DNA of 64,000 nucleotides. It comes from Ectothiorhodospira lacustris. GTDB lineage: Bacteria > Pseudomonadota > Gammaproteobacteria > Ectothiorhodospirales > Ectothiorhodospiraceae. The notes under the pieces were generated by a model. The model searched no databases and had not been told where the DNA came from. It worked only from the letters and a program-made list of their open reading frames with translations. A program made the translations under genes and the position numbers. This document shows, piece by piece, positions 18,152 to 27,957 of this stretch. The stretch is taken from contig NZ_JAJNQN010000001.1 of NCBI RefSeq assembly GCF_022227845.1, forward strand, positions 62,001 through 126,000, in the 5' to 3' direction. Every line of letters begins with the position of its first letter. Position 1 is the first letter of the stretch.

Positions 18152-19526
18152 AGCTCACCCGCGGGTCCGCAATGGCGTAGCACAGATCCGCCAGCAGATA
18201 GCCCACCAGCGTCAGCACGCCGCTGATCAGGGTGACCGACAACACCAGTTCCCGGTCACGGGTCTGTACCGCCTCCACCGCCAGCTTGCCCATACCGTCA
18301 ATGGAGAAGATGGTCTCGACGATTACCGATCCCGCCAGCAGGCTGGGCAGCAGGGTGGCTGAGACGGTGATCAGGGGCAGCAGGGAATTGCGAAACACAT
18401 GGCGCCAGAGCACATCCTTTTCCGCCACGCCCTTGGCCCGGGCGGTGCGGGCATAGTCGGACAGCAGGTTTTCCAGCACCGCCGCGCGGGTCAACTTGGC
18501 CAGAAAGGCGAAACCGCCGTAAGACAGACAGAGCACCGGCAGGATCAGGTGCCAGGCCCGATCCAGCAGGAACCCCCGGACAAACTCCCCCTGGGCCAGC
18601 TCCGCCGCCAGACCGATCCCCACGCCCATACCCAGCAGACCCAGGATGCCGACCCGCAAACCGGTGAAACCGGAAGCCGCCACCAGGCCTACCAGCCCCC
18701 CCACCAGCACCATCATGACCAGATGCGGCAGGCCGAAGCCGGAGGCCGACACCCCGGCGGCCATCAGCACGCCCAGCCCACCGCCGAGGATCGCCCCGGC
18801 CGGGATGCGCCAGTGACGGGCCGACTTCAGGGCCACCCAGATCATCAATGCGGCACACAGCCCGGCCAGCAGGAACAGCAGGAGCAGGTCGGTCGCCACC
18901 GTCCAGTGCGGCAGGAACGGCATGTCCAGGGCCTCGCGACGATTGATGCCGCCGGTGGGAAACCAGCGCCAGAACTGTTCCGAGGCAAAGAACCCGATCA
19001 GCAGCACCCCAGCCAACATGGTGGGCACGGACCACAGACCCAGAAGGACCATCCCGGAGCCGGTATCAAAGCTGCTCCCGCGGCGGGTGGCCGCCTGCAC
19101 CCCCACGGCGATGGCGATCACGTAGATGATGGGGATGGACAGGATATTGAGCAGCAGGGTGATGGGTAGACGCTCGGCGATCAGATCCCCCACCGGGCGC
19201 CCGTAGCGGAAACTGGTCCCCAGTTCGGAACCCTTGAACAGGGAAAAGCCGCTCACCGCGCCCTCCCCATCAAAGGTGAAACCCGCCGGAGAGACATTGT
19301 TGAGCCAGCGTAGATACTGCACCGGCGCCGGCTGATCCAGGCCGTACATGCGGTTGTAATAGTCCTCCAGGGCCTTCTTGGCCTGAGGTTCCAGGTTCAT
19401 GCCGTCTACCAGGGACTGGGCACTGATGCCGCCGGGGGCGGCCGCCATGACCACGAACACCACCACGGTGATCCCGATCAGGGTGGGAAACATGAGCAGT
19501 AGGCGACGGACGATATAGGTCAGCAT
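18144..19526 (-). CDS. yejB: Peptide ABC transporter permease (YejB-like), with extra membrane helices
   Basis: Partner permease. The N-terminus MLTYIVRRLLLMFPTLIGITVVVF and the C-terminal EAA loop YARTARAKGVAEKDVLWRHVFRN, SIDGMGKLAVEAV and ADLCYAIADPRVSY are typical of DppB/YejB proteins. A segment of about 120 residues between the LPHWTV region and the WHLILPVLCLSYGG motif is very hydrophobic and would add about four helices. 460 aa versus about 364 in Escherichia coli. It follows the binding-protein gene by 40 bp. Confidence 0.9.
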   Translation of the reverse strand: MLTYIVRRLLLMFPTLIGITVVVFVVMAAAPGGISAQSLVDGMNLEPQAKKALEDYYNRMYGLDQPAPVQYLRWLNNVSPAGFTFDGEGAVSGFSLFKGSELGTSFRYGRPVGDLIAERLPITLLLNILSIPIIYVIAIAVGVQAATRRGSSFDTGSGMVLLGLWSVPTMLAGVLLIGFFASEQFWRWFPTGGINRREALDMPFLPHWTVATDLLLLFLLAGLCAALMIWVALKSARHWRIPAGAILGGGLGVLMAAGVSASGFGLPHLVMMVLVGGLVGLVAASGFTGLRVGILGLLGMGVGIGLAAELAQGEFVRGFLLDRAWHLILPVLCLSYGGFAFLAKLTRAAVLENLLSDYARTARAKGVAEKDVLWRHVFRNSLLPLITVSATLLPSLLAGSVIVETIFSIDGMGKLAVEAVQTRDRELVLSVTLISGVLTLVGYLLADLCYAIADPRVSYD

Positions 19527-19566
19527 GGCCGGGCCCCGGGGTCTGCGTGGATGCCGCGGGGCATGG

Positions 19567-21438
19567 TCAGCGGGCGTACTTCTGCTGGATCGCCGGCACG
19601 TAGATCTCCACCGGGATGCTGGTCAGGTTCAGGCCCAGCCGGGTCTCCTGGAGGTTGGTGATACGCTCGTCGATGAAGGCCAGGGTCATGCGGCGCATGA
19701 GGAAGGTATAGGGCTGATCCTCGTGCAGGATGCGCTCCGCCTCGTGCCAGATGGCCATGCGTTCCTCGTCATCCACCGAGGCCCGGGCCCGCTCGATCAC
19801 CGCATCCAGCACCGGGTTGCGATAGTTGATGAAGTTGTCCCCCCCGGACACGGTCTGGCTGGAATGGAGCATCTGGTAGATATCCGTCTCCACCCCGCTG
19901 GTCCAGCCCAGGGTAATGGCATCGAAGTCCTTGCGGTTGAGCAGGTCCAGCATCACCGACCACTCGGTGGGCCGGGGCCGCATCAAGATGCCGGCACGGG
20001 CATAGAGATCCCGCAGGAACAGCACCATGCGGCGGGTATCCTCGTTGTCCTGAAAAAACACCAGGTCGAACTCGAAGGCCTTGCCATCCGTATCCTGCAG
20101 GATGCCGTCCCCGTTGCGGTCCTCGTAGCCCGCCTCCCGCAGCAGGGCGCGTGCCCGCTCCAGATCGAAGGTATAGGGCTCAAGGTTGGGGTCATGCTGG
20201 GGGCTGCGGGGATTGAAGGGGCTCACCGCCGGCTCGGCATAGCCCAGCATGATCTCGTCGATAACCCGCTGGATGTCCGTCAGATGGCTCATGGCCCGGC
20301 GTACCCTTTGATCGGCAAACCGGGTGGGCAGGCCGTCCCGCTCCTGGTTCCAGCCAATGTAGGAATAGCCGGCGGTGGGGCTCATGTACTCGAAGTGGTG
20401 GGTGCGCTGGCGCAGGCGGGTATCATTGAGCAGTTGCTCATATTCCCGCGGCCGGGCGCCATAGACATCCAGTTCCTGATTGCGGAAGGTGGTCAGACGG
20501 GCGCTGTCGTTCTCGATCACCCGCCACAGCAGGCGGTTGAAGGGCGGGTCCACCGGTCCCCAGTAGCGGGGATTGCGTTCCAGCTCCACCAGGCCCTGGT
20601 CCGGAGTCCAGCCCCTGGGGTCCGCCAACCGATAGGGACCGGAGCCCATCAGCAGGCCACGGGACTGATTGAACCGCTGGGGATTCTCCAGGAAAGGGGC
20701 GTAGAAATGCCGGGGCAGGATCTGCAGGCCGCCCGCCAGGGACAGGCTGTTGAAATAGGGCTCGGAAAAGGTGAAGGCCACCTCATGGGGTCCCAGGGCT
20801 TCCACCTTCTCCAGCTTTTCCAGGAAGGCCCGCGCCCGGGGGGCGGCGATGGCATCGGTCATGATGAAATCGTAGGTGAACACCACGTCCGCTGCGGTCA
20901 GCGGCTCACCGTCGGAGAACTCGATCCCCTCCCGAAGTTGGAACGTGATGGTCAGGCCGTCCTCGCTGAAGGACCAGTCCCGGGCCAGCAGCCCCTGCCA
21001 TTCCAGCGTGTCCGGGTCACGGACCAGCAGGGACTCCAGGACATAGCTCTGCACCTCTGCGGAATAGGCGTCGGAGGACACCAGCGGGGTCAGCGTGGCC
21101 AGGCCGGTGCCGAAGGCCCGTACCAGCCAGTCGCCTTGGGCATAGTCCGGCTGCCGGGCGGCGGCCAAGGCCCGCTCGAAGGCGGGCGGCACTTCTGCGT
21201 GGGCATCCGGACCGCCGTCCTGGGCGGCAATGACCCCTGCCCTGAGCCGTGCATCCAGGGACTGCATCACTGCTCGCATGCGCCGCATGTCGTCGGCCTG
21301 CTCCTGCATGGACCGCTGCATTTCGGACAGCCGGTTCCACTGCCGATCCACCTGGTACATGAGCAGCACCACCAGCAAGGTGATCCCCAGCAGGAAGGCC
21401 ATCAGGACGACATCTTTGGACGTGAAGCGCTTTTCCAT
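19567..21438 (-). CDS. yejA: Peptide ABC transporter substrate-binding protein, membrane-anchored
   Basis: Extracellular solute-binding protein family 5. Family segments are TFQLREGIEFSDGEPLTAADVVFTYDF (split over the domain), NPRYWGPVDPPFNRLLWRVI and AVSPFNPRSPQHDPNLEPYTFDLERARALL. Unlike secreted relatives it has no cleavable signal: residues 9-28 form a hydrophobic anchor, followed by a charged heptad-like coiled coil (about 30-66) rich in Met, Arg and Gln. I start at MEKRFTSK (21438), giving 623 aa. First gene of the transporter operon, divergent from fabI. Confidence 0.88.
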   Translation of the reverse strand: MEKRFTSKDVVLMAFLLGITLLVVLLMYQVDRQWNRLSEMQRSMQEQADDMRRMRAVMQSLDARLRAGVIAAQDGGPDAHAEVPPAFERALAAARQPDYAQGDWLVRAFGTGLATLTPLVSSDAYSAEVQSYVLESLLVRDPDTLEWQGLLARDWSFSEDGLTITFQLREGIEFSDGEPLTAADVVFTYDFIMTDAIAAPRARAFLEKLEKVEALGPHEVAFTFSEPYFNSLSLAGGLQILPRHFYAPFLENPQRFNQSRGLLMGSGPYRLADPRGWTPDQGLVELERNPRYWGPVDPPFNRLLWRVIENDSARLTTFRNQELDVYGARPREYEQLLNDTRLRQRTHHFEYMSPTAGYSYIGWNQERDGLPTRFADQRVRRAMSHLTDIQRVIDEIMLGYAEPAVSPFNPRSPQHDPNLEPYTFDLERARALLREAGYEDRNGDGILQDTDGKAFEFDLVFFQDNEDTRRMVLFLRDLYARAGILMRPRPTEWSVMLDLLNRKDFDAITLGWTSGVETDIYQMLHSSQTVSGGDNFINYRNPVLDAVIERARASVDDEERMAIWHEAERILHEDQPYTFLMRRMTLAFIDERITNLQETRLGLNLTSIPVEIYVPAIQQKYAR

Positions 21439-21593
21439 GGATCGAGGTTTCTTCTCGGGGTGCGTGACCGGTCCAGAGTATAGAGATTGCGGTGGGTCCC
21501 ACAAGTTTCCCGATCAGGACCCGGCGGGCACGCAGTCGTAGTATCATGCCCGCCTTGAAAAACCTAATCACAACATCATCAGGAGACCACAGC

Positions 21594-22382
21594 ATGGGCT
21601 TCATGACAGGCAAGCGTGTACTGATCGTCGGCCTCGCCAGCAATCGCTCCATCGCCTACGGCATTGCCAAGGCCATGGCCCGTCAGGGTGCCGAGCTCGC
21701 CTTCAGTTATCAGAATGATCGCCTGAAGGAGCGGGTCGAGAAGATGGCGGCGGAATTCAATTCCAGCATCGTGCTGCCCTGCGACGTATCCAGCGACGAA
21801 GAGATCACCGGTCTGTTCGAGGCACTGGGCAAGCACTGGGACGGGCTGGACGGGCTGGTACACTCGGTGGCCTTCGCACCCAAGGAAGCCCTGGAAGGCG
21901 ATTTCCTGGAAGGCATGTCCCGAGAGGCCTTCCGCATCGCCCATGACATCAGCAGCTACAGCCTGGCCGCCCTGGCCAAGGCCGCCCGCCCCATGATGCA
22001 GGGTCGTGAAGGGGCTATTCTCACCCTGTCCTACCTGGGCGCCGTGCGTTCCATGCCCAACTACAACATGATGGGCCTGGCCAAGGCCAGCCTGGAGGCC
22101 AATGTGCGCTTCCTGGCCTACACCCTGGGTCCGGAAGGCATCCGGGTGAACGGCATCTCCGCCGGCCCCATCCGCACCCTGGCGGCCGCCGGCATCGGCG
22201 ACTTCCGCAAGATCCTGGACCACGTGGAAAAGAACGCGCCGCTGCGACGTAACGTGACCATCGAGCAGGTGGGCAATGCCGCTGCGTTCCTGTGCTCGGA
22301 CCTGGCATCAGGCATCACGGCCGAGATCACCTACGTGGATTCCGGCTACAGCACCCTGGGCCTGGGTCCGGCGGAGGTCTGA
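21594..22382 (+). CDS. fabI: Enoyl-[acyl-carrier-protein] reductase (NADH) FabI
   Basis: Catalyses the last reduction step of each fatty-acid elongation cycle. Short-chain dehydrogenase fold with [20 protein letters not shown] as cofactor site and the FabI-specific catalytic pair in the Y-x6-K form ([24 protein letters not shown]). The C-terminal [16 protein letters not shown] matches the substrate-binding loop. The ATG at 21594 has AGGAGA nine bases upstream and gives 262 aa; the upstream frame to 21492 is discarded. Single-gene unit closed by a strong palindrome. Confidence 0.96.
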   Translation: MGFMTGKRVLIVGLASNRSIAYGIAKAMARQGAELAFSYQNDRLKERVEKMAAEFNSSIVLPCDVSSDEEITGLFEALGKHWDGLDGLVHSVAFAPKEALEGDFLEGMSREAFRIAHDISSYSLAALAKAARPMMQGREGAILTLSYLGAVRSMPNYNMMGLAKASLEANVRFLAYTLGPEGIRVNGISAGPIRTLAAAGIGDFRKILDHVEKNAPLRRNVTIEQVGNAAAFLCSDLASGITAEITYVDSGYSTLGLGPAEV

Positions 22383-22390
22383 TCCACCCA

Positions 22391-22422
22391 CCCCTGTTCG
22401 CCGGCTTGCCGGCGAACAGGGG
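22391..22422. terminator. Long perfect palindrome between convergent fabI and ppiD
   Basis: Fifteen-base arms CCCCTGTTCGCCGGC (22391-22405) and its exact complement (22408-22422) separated by TT, placed between the two convergent stop codons. Likely a bidirectional terminator, though no T-run follows. Confidence 0.65.
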
Positions 22423-22428
22423 TCAGAC

Positions 22429-24315
22429 TCACAGATTGTCTCGATGGATCTTGATCTTGGCCTCGGCCTCCATGGCGTTCAACACGGCCTCGAAGTCCAG
22501 CGCCCCATACAGCCCTTCCAGATGACTCCGGGCCCGTGCCAGTTCGGCACGTCCAGGTTCCACATCCCTCACTGCATGCAATTTCACCAGGGCATAATCC
22601 CCGCTATCCAGGGACATACCCGCCGCGCCCGAGGCCGATAGACCGAAGGCTGCCGTGATGATCCCTCCCGGCACATCGGTACTGTCCCGTGTGATGGTGC
22701 GATGCTGCTCCAGGCTACCCGGCAGTCCTTCCACCACCGTGGTCAGATCCCCACCATCACGCAAGGCTTCCAGCACCCGCTCACCGGCCTCCCGGGACAG
22801 ACGGCCTGACTGTTCACGCCGGATCAGCGCCCGGATCTCGTTTGCTACCTCAGCCAGGGCACGGGGTGCAGCCGGCTCATGCGCCGACACGCGCACCACG
22901 ACGGAACGGCCATCGGGCAGATCGATCAGATCGCTGTTACGCCCTTCCTGCAGCACCTCCTGGCTGAAGGCGGCCTGCCGCACCATGGGGAAGCTGCCCA
23001 GCTCCTGCCCTTGGTCACGGGTCATCCAGTCGGAACGACGGATCTCCAGACCCGTGGCATCGGCGGCCGCATCCAGGCTGCGAGGGTGCTCATAGCTCTC
23101 GGTCAGCAGGCGCTCCATCAGCTCAATCTGACGAGACTCCACCTGCCGGGCACGCAGCTCCTCCGCCACCTGCTCGCGCACATTCTCAAACGGCTCCGAA
23201 TAGGCCCGTTCGATATCGCTCAGCAGGATCAGATGAAAGCCTTCGCTGGTTCGCACCGGCTGACTCAGGTCACCGACGGATTGGGTGAACAGCACCCCGT
23301 CCAGGGCCGGCCCCAGATCACCCCGCTGGACATAACCCAGATCCCCTCCCCGCGCTGCCGTCAGGCGGTCTTCCGAGGCATCCGCGGCCACCCGAGCAAA
23401 ATCCTCACCACCGCTCACCCGGGCGCGCAGTGCCTGGGCACGGGCACGGGCATCGGCCACCGCATCGGCGTCGGCGTCGGCGCCGACCCGGACCAGGATA
23501 TGGGCGGCACGCCGCTCCTCGGGGGTCGTGAAGCGGTCGATCTGCTGCTGATAGTGGCGGCGCAGTTCAGACTCGCTGGGCGTGATACGGGCCTCCAACT
23601 GCTCCAGATCCAGCAGCAGATACTCCAGACGCACCCGCTCCGGCGTCCGGAAGCGGTCACCATGGGCCGCATAGTAGGCCTGAACGTCCTCGTCGCTGAT
23701 CTCCACGCCCGCGGCATATTCCGCCGCCGGGATGACGAAATAGCTCAGATCCCGTTCCTGATCCCGCAGACGCAGATATTCGCGCACCTCGGCATCGGTC
23801 ACAAAGGCGGAGATCCTGACCCCGCCCTCGAACTGTTCCATCAGCAACCCCATGGCCACATCCTGCTCGAAAGCACCACGGCTGATGCGCTGGGCCTCCA
23901 GGAGTTGGGTATACCGGACCGGGTCAAAGACACCGTCCCGCTGGAATGCCTCAAAGCCCGCCAGTTCACGGGCGACGGCCTGCTGGCTGACCCGGAAACC
24001 CTGAGCGGCCACTGCCTGCTGCATCAGCTCCCTACGAATCAGGGTCTGCAGGGCATTTTCCCTGAGGCGTTCGTCATCCACCAACTCCGGCGGCAGTCGC
24101 CCGCCGAAGAACTGAGCCACCTGCTGCCTTTGCTGCTGTACCTCTCGCTGGAGGGCCCGGGTGGTGATCTCCACCCCGTTCACCTCCACGGCCACCAGAC
24201 GGGCGCCACCGCCGAAGTATTCATGCACACCCCAAAGGGCGAAGGGAATAGCGATCATGATGATGATCGCATAGGCCAACCAGCCGCTGGCTTTGTCGCG
24301 AATTTTCAGGAGCAT
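22429..24315 (-). CDS. ppiD: Periplasmic folding chaperone PpiD (SurA N-terminal and parvulin domains)
   Basis: Inner-membrane-anchored periplasmic chaperone at the Sec translocon. The N-terminus has one anchor helix (about 12-30, GWLAYAIIIMIAIPFALWGV), followed by a SurA-like chaperone domain and a parvulin domain (about 265-365: RRAAHILVRVG, GGEDFARVAADASED, GGDLGYVQRGDLGPALD). 628 aa, normal. The region after the parvulin domain is a second helical chaperone part. Gene order lon-hupB-(tRNAs)-ppiD on one strand is the classic gammaproteobacterial arrangement. Confidence 0.93.
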   Translation of the reverse strand: MLLKIRDKASGWLAYAIIIMIAIPFALWGVHEYFGGGARLVAVEVNGVEITTRALQREVQQQRQQVAQFFGGRLPPELVDDERLRENALQTLIRRELMQQAVAAQGFRVSQQAVARELAGFEAFQRDGVFDPVRYTQLLEAQRISRGAFEQDVAMGLLMEQFEGGVRISAFVTDAEVREYLRLRDQERDLSYFVIPAAEYAAGVEISDEDVQAYYAAHGDRFRTPERVRLEYLLLDLEQLEARITPSESELRRHYQQQIDRFTTPEERRAAHILVRVGADADADAVADARARAQALRARVSGGEDFARVAADASEDRLTAARGGDLGYVQRGDLGPALDGVLFTQSVGDLSQPVRTSEGFHLILLSDIERAYSEPFENVREQVAEELRARQVESRQIELMERLLTESYEHPRSLDAAADATGLEIRRSDWMTRDQGQELGSFPMVRQAAFSQEVLQEGRNSDLIDLPDGRSVVVRVSAHEPAAPRALAEVANEIRALIRREQSGRLSREAGERVLEALRDGGDLTTVVEGLPGSLEQHRTITRDSTDVPGGIITAAFGLSASGAAGMSLDSGDYALVKLHAVRDVEPGRAELARARSHLEGLYGALDFEAVLNAMEAEAKIKIHRDNL

Positions 24316-24395
24316 GAGAAGAAGCTATCAGTCTGCCATTGGGAAAATGACCGACATGATACCGGATAAGCGGGGCGGACATGCAGAGACGGGGC

Positions 24396-24426
24396 AATAA
24401 AAAAGGGCGCCCTGAGGCGCCCTTTT
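24396..24426 (-). terminator. Intrinsic terminator after tRNA-Asp
   Basis: On the minus strand a GGGCGCC stem (24405-24411 pairing with 24416-24422) with a four-base loop is followed by a run of T (A-run at 24397-24404 on the plus strand). It ends the hupB-tRNA-Val-tRNA-Asp transcript before ppiD. Confidence 0.85.
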
Positions 24427-24433
24427 CGATAGA

Positions 24434-24510
24434 TGGCGGAGCGGACGGGACTCGAACCCGCGACCCCCGGCGTGACAGGCCGGTATTCTAACCAACTGAA
24501 CTACCGCTCC
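24434..24510 (-). tRNA. tRNA-Asp (anticodon GTC)
   Basis: 77-nt cloverleaf on the minus strand starting GGAGCGGTAGTTCAG, anticodon loop CTGTCAC, T-loop GGTTCGAGTCC, acceptor CGCTCC with encoded CCA. It lies between tRNA-Val and ppiD. Confidence 0.97.
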
Positions 24511-24531
24511 AGATACTGCTGTAAAGAACCT

Positions 24532-24607
24532 TGGTGGGTGCTGAGGGGATCGAACCCCCGACATTCGCCTTGTAAGGGCGACGCTCTACCAGCTGAGCTA
24601 AGCACCC
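24532..24607 (-). tRNA. tRNA-Val (anticodon TAC)
   Basis: 76-nt cloverleaf on the minus strand starting GGGTGCTTAGCTCAG, anticodon loop CTTACAA, T-loop GGTTCGATCCC, encoded CCA. Only 12 bp after the hupB stop, so probably cut from the hupB transcript. Confidence 0.97.
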
Positions 24608-24619
24608 ATCTAAAGCACG

Positions 24620-24892
24620 CTAGTTTACAGCATCCTTCAGCGCTTTACCAGCCTTAAAACTCGGAACGTTGGAAGCCGCGATCTCGATGGTCTCGCCGGT
24701 GCGGGGATTGCGGCCGCTACGGGCTTCACGCTTGCGCACCAGGAAGGTCCCGAATCCGACGATCGTCACCTGATCACCCTGACGCAGGGTGGCAGAAATC
24801 ACGTCGATCATGGAATCCACCGCGCGCGCAGCCGCTGCCTTGGGAAGATCGGCGGAGCTGGCTACGGCGTCAATCAGTTCGGATTTATTCAT
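24620..24892 (-). CDS. hupB: DNA-binding protein HU-beta
   Basis: Small dimeric nucleoid protein. [19 protein letters not shown] is the family N-terminus, [20 protein letters not shown] leads into the DNA-binding arm with [12 protein letters not shown], and the end is [15 protein letters not shown]. 90 aa exactly as expected. It follows lon and precedes two tRNA genes, with its own promoter upstream. Confidence 0.98.
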   Translation of the reverse strand: MNKSELIDAVASSADLPKAAAARAVDSMIDVISATLRQGDQVTIVGFGTFLVRKREARSGRNPRTGETIEIAASNVPSFKAGKALKDAVN

Positions 24893-25056
24893 TCAGTTTT
24901 ACCTTCGCTTGGGCAGAGGGTGGAGAAGTGGTGTGAGAGTCGCGCGAGTCTGGAGAAAAACACGTACGGATGCGCCTGACTCTCGTGGTCGGCGCCATGA
25001 CTCGGGCAATGAAAGGTTCTAGGTATAGTTATGGGTGCTGCGACAAGAACGCGGAC

Positions 25057-25086
25057 TTTATACCAAGCGGATTTCGGACCTGTCAA
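25057..25086 (-). promoter_or_regulatory. Sigma-70 promoter for hupB
   Basis: On the minus strand a perfect -35 TTGACA (25081-25086) and -10 TATAAA (25057-25062) are separated by 18 bases, about 165 bp upstream of the hupB start. The 337-bp space between lon and hupB holds this promoter, a hairpin near the lon end, and no gene that I can see. Confidence 0.75.
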
Positions 25087-25150
25087 CAAGGCTTCATCCT
25101 GCGCTGAAACGGTCGGCAGACGGCGCTCCAGAAGGTTCCGGAACGGAAAC

Positions 25151-25185
25151 CGGCGGCCGGAAGAACATGACTCTTCCAGCCGCCG
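25151..25185 (-). terminator. Hairpin downstream of lon
   Basis: Fourteen-base arms at 25151-25164 and 25172-25185 pair with one mismatch around a seven-base loop; the minus strand continues with a short pyrimidine tract (GGTTTCC). It lies 45 bp beyond the lon stop codon. Confidence 0.6.
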
Positions 25186-25229
25186 CGCCTTATGACCTGC
25201 CTGCCGTGCCCTCCATCAGTCGGACGGAC

Positions 25230-27671
25230 TCAATGGTGGGGCACCCCTCCTCGCTTCGTGGCCTCCTCCGCCCCCTTGGAGACCACCTCAGGCTTTTTCG
25301 GCTTATCCCCTTCATCTGCCGTCGGGCGCTCCTTGAGGGCAATGGCCAGCACCTCATCGATCCAGCGTACCGCGCGGATCTCCAGCTTGCTCTTGATATT
25401 CTTGGGGATATCCACCAGGTCCTTCTCATTCTCCCTGGGAATGATCACCGTCTCGATACCACCCCGATGGGCGGCCAGCAGCTTCTCCTTGAGACCGCCG
25501 ATGGGCAGGACTTCACCCCGCAGCGTGATCTCGCCGGTCATCGCCACGTCGGACCGCACCGGGACACCCGACAGGGCCGAGACGATGGCCGTGCACATGC
25601 CGATACCGGCACTGGGACCATCTTTGGGTGTCGCCCCTTCCGGCACGTGGATATGGATATCCTTCTTCTCGTAGAAATCCTCGGCGATGCCCAGGGTACG
25701 GCAACGACTGCGTACCACGGTCATGGCGGCCTGGATGGACTCCTGCATCACATCACCCAGCTTGCCGGTATGCAGGCACTTGCCCTTGCCGGGGACCACG
25801 GCGGCCTCGATGGTCAGCAACTCACCACCCACCTCGGTCCAGGCCAGGCCGGTGACTTGACCCACTTGGTCATGCTCCTCGGCCAGACCGTAACGGAAGC
25901 GCCGCACACCCAGATATTTATCCAGATTCTTCGGCGTCACCTGGGTCTTGCGCTCGGTACCCTTGAGCAGATGCTCCTTGACCACCTTGCGGCAGATCTT
26001 GGAAATCTCCCGCTCCAGGTTACGCACCCCCGCCTCCCGGGTGTAGAAGCGGATGATGTCACGAATGCTGCCCTCATTGACCACCAGTTCCCCATCCTTG
26101 AGGCCATTGTTCTTCATCTGCTTGGGCAACAGATAGTTATGGGCGATATTGGTCTTCTCGTCCTCGGTATAGCCGGGCAGTCGAATGACTTCCATGCGAT
26201 CGAGCAGGGGGCCGGGGATGTTCAGGCTGTTGGCCGTGGCCACGAACATGGTATCCGATAGATCGAAATCCACTTCCAGATAATGATCCGCAAAGGTACT
26301 GTTCTGTTCCGGGTCCAGCACCTCCAACAGAGCCGAGGCCGGATCGCCGCGAAAATCCATGGCCATCTTGTCGATCTCGTCCAGCAGGAACAGGGGGTTA
26401 CGGGTGCCCACCTTGGAGAGGTTCTGCACAATCTTGCCGGGTAAAGCGCCAATATAGGTGCGACGATGGCCGCGGATCTCGGCTTCGTCACGCACCCCGC
26501 CCAGGGACATGCGGGTGAACTTGCGATTGGTGGCCCGGGCGATGGAGCGCCCCAGGGAGGTCTTGCCCACCCCCGGCGGCCCCACCAGGCACAAGATCGG
26601 GCCCTTGAGCTTGCGCACCCGCTGCTGCACGGCCAGGTATTCCAGAATCCGTTCCTTGACCTTTTCCAGACCGTAGTGATCCTCATCCAGCACCCGCTGG
26701 GCCTCAGCCAGATCATTGCGCACCTTGCTGCGCTTCTTCCAGGGCATGTTGGCCAGCCACTCCACGTAGTTGCGCACCACGGTGGCTTCGGCGGACATGG
26801 GGGACATCATCTTGAGCTTGTTGAGCTCGTTCTGGGCCTTCTGTTTGGCCTCCTTGGGCATACCGGCGTCATCGATACGCCGCTGCAGGTCCTCCAGCTC
26901 GTTGGGGGCATCCTCCATGTCACCCAGCTCCTTCTGGATCGCCTTCATCTGCTCATTGAGGTAATACTCCCGCTGGCTCTTCTCCATCTGCTGCTTCACG
27001 CGACCGCGGATGCGCTTCTCGATCTGGAGGATGTCGATCTCGCCCTCGATCATGGACATGAGGTGTTCCAGGCGGGCACGCACGTCATCGATCTCGAGGA
27101 TCTTCTGCTTCTCCTCGATCTTCAGCGACATATGAGCGGCGATGGTATCCGCCAGCCGTGCTGCGTCATCAATGCCGGCCAGGGAGGTCAGGATCTCCGG
27201 CGGGATCTTCTTGTTCAGTTTCACATACTGATCAAAGAGGTTCAGGACCGAACGGGTCAGCACTTCCATCTCCCGCTCATCCCCGCCCGGCAACTGTGCC
27301 ACCCGAGTGATCTGGGCGGTGAAGTGTTCCTCGGCATCCGTCAGTTCGATCACACGGGCACGCTCGGAGCCCTCCACCAGCACCTTGATGGTGCCGTCGG
27401 GCAGCTTGAGCAATTGCAGGATGGAGGACAGGGTTCCTACGCGATGGATCTCCTCTGCCGAAGGCTCATCCACCTCGGCACTCTTCTGGGCCACCAGAAG
27501 GATCTGCTTGTTCGCAGCCATGGCCGTATCCAAGGCCCGGATGGACTTCTCCCGACCGACGAACAGGGGGATGACCATGTGGGGATAGACCACCACATCA
27601 CGCAAGGGCAGCACGGGAACGGTCTGAATCGGGTCGTCCATGGCTGCCTGGGGTTTTTGATCATTATCCAT
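25230..27671 (-). CDS. lon: ATP-dependent protease Lon
   Basis: Cytoplasmic AAA+ serine protease that removes damaged and regulatory proteins. N-terminal LON substrate domain ([24 protein letters not shown]), a central coiled-coil, Walker [12 protein letters not shown], Walker [12 protein letters not shown], and the protease domain with the catalytic serine in [11 protein letters not shown] and the lysine in [14 protein letters not shown]. 813 aa, full length. A sigma-32-like promoter lies upstream. The C-terminal tail is longer and more polar than the Escherichia coli one. Confidence 0.98.
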   Translation of the reverse strand: MDNDQKPQAAMDDPIQTVPVLPLRDVVVYPHMVIPLFVGREKSIRALDTAMAANKQILLVAQKSAEVDEPSAEEIHRVGTLSSILQLLKLPDGTIKVLVEGSERARVIELTDAEEHFTAQITRVAQLPGGDEREMEVLTRSVLNLFDQYVKLNKKIPPEILTSLAGIDDAARLADTIAAHMSLKIEEKQKILEIDDVRARLEHLMSMIEGEIDILQIEKRIRGRVKQQMEKSQREYYLNEQMKAIQKELGDMEDAPNELEDLQRRIDDAGMPKEAKQKAQNELNKLKMMSPMSAEATVVRNYVEWLANMPWKKRSKVRNDLAEAQRVLDEDHYGLEKVKERILEYLAVQQRVRKLKGPILCLVGPPGVGKTSLGRSIARATNRKFTRMSLGGVRDEAEIRGHRRTYIGALPGKIVQNLSKVGTRNPLFLLDEIDKMAMDFRGDPASALLEVLDPEQNSTFADHYLEVDFDLSDTMFVATANSLNIPGPLLDRMEVIRLPGYTEDEKTNIAHNYLLPKQMKNNGLKDGELVVNEGSIRDIIRFYTREAGVRNLEREISKICRKVVKEHLLKGTERKTQVTPKNLDKYLGVRRFRYGLAEEHDQVGQVTGLAWTEVGGELLTIEAAVVPGKGKCLHTGKLGDVMQESIQAAMTVVRSRCRTLGIAEDFYEKKDIHIHVPEGATPKDGPSAGIGMCTAIVSALSGVPVRSDVAMTGEITLRGEVLPIGGLKEKLLAAHRGGIETVIIPRENEKDLVDIPKNIKSKLEIRAVRWIDEVLAIALKERPTADEGDKPKKPEVVSKGAEEATKRGGVPHH

Positions 27672-27755
27672 GGTGTTCGTCTCTCAATAAGGATTTGGTG
27701 ATAGATTTCACCAAGACCGGGGCCGACCCGGGATTGGCAATCCGCCATAACCTAT

Positions 27756-27784
27756 TTGATGGGTATGTTCCCCGGGAAATCAAG
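27756..27784 (-). promoter_or_regulatory. Sigma-32-like heat-shock promoter for lon
   Basis: On the minus strand CTTGATT (27778-27784) and ACCCATCA (about 27757-27764) are separated by 13 bases, close to the sigma-32 consensus CTTGAA-N13/14-CCCCATNT. It lies about 90 bp upstream of lon, a known heat-shock gene. Confidence 0.6.
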
Positions 27785-27856
27785 GCGCCGGGCGACAAAA
27801 GGCTGCAAATCGAGTAAAGGGAGGGAGAAACAATCAAGACAGGCTAGCAACCGACA

Positions 27857-27888
27857 CAGCGCCACGCCGGGAGTGGGGCATGGCGCTG
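27857..27888 (-). terminator. Inverted repeat between clpX and lon
   Basis: Arms CAGCGCCA (27857-27864) and TGGCGCTG (27881-27888) with a 16-base loop, about 70 bp beyond the clpX stop. A possible terminator without an obvious T-run. Confidence 0.4.
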
Positions 27889-27957
27889 CGTCATAGTCCG
27901 GATACCACCCTGACATCCGTCGGAAAGCAACGCATCCGAGGACCAGGGGGCGGGCAC

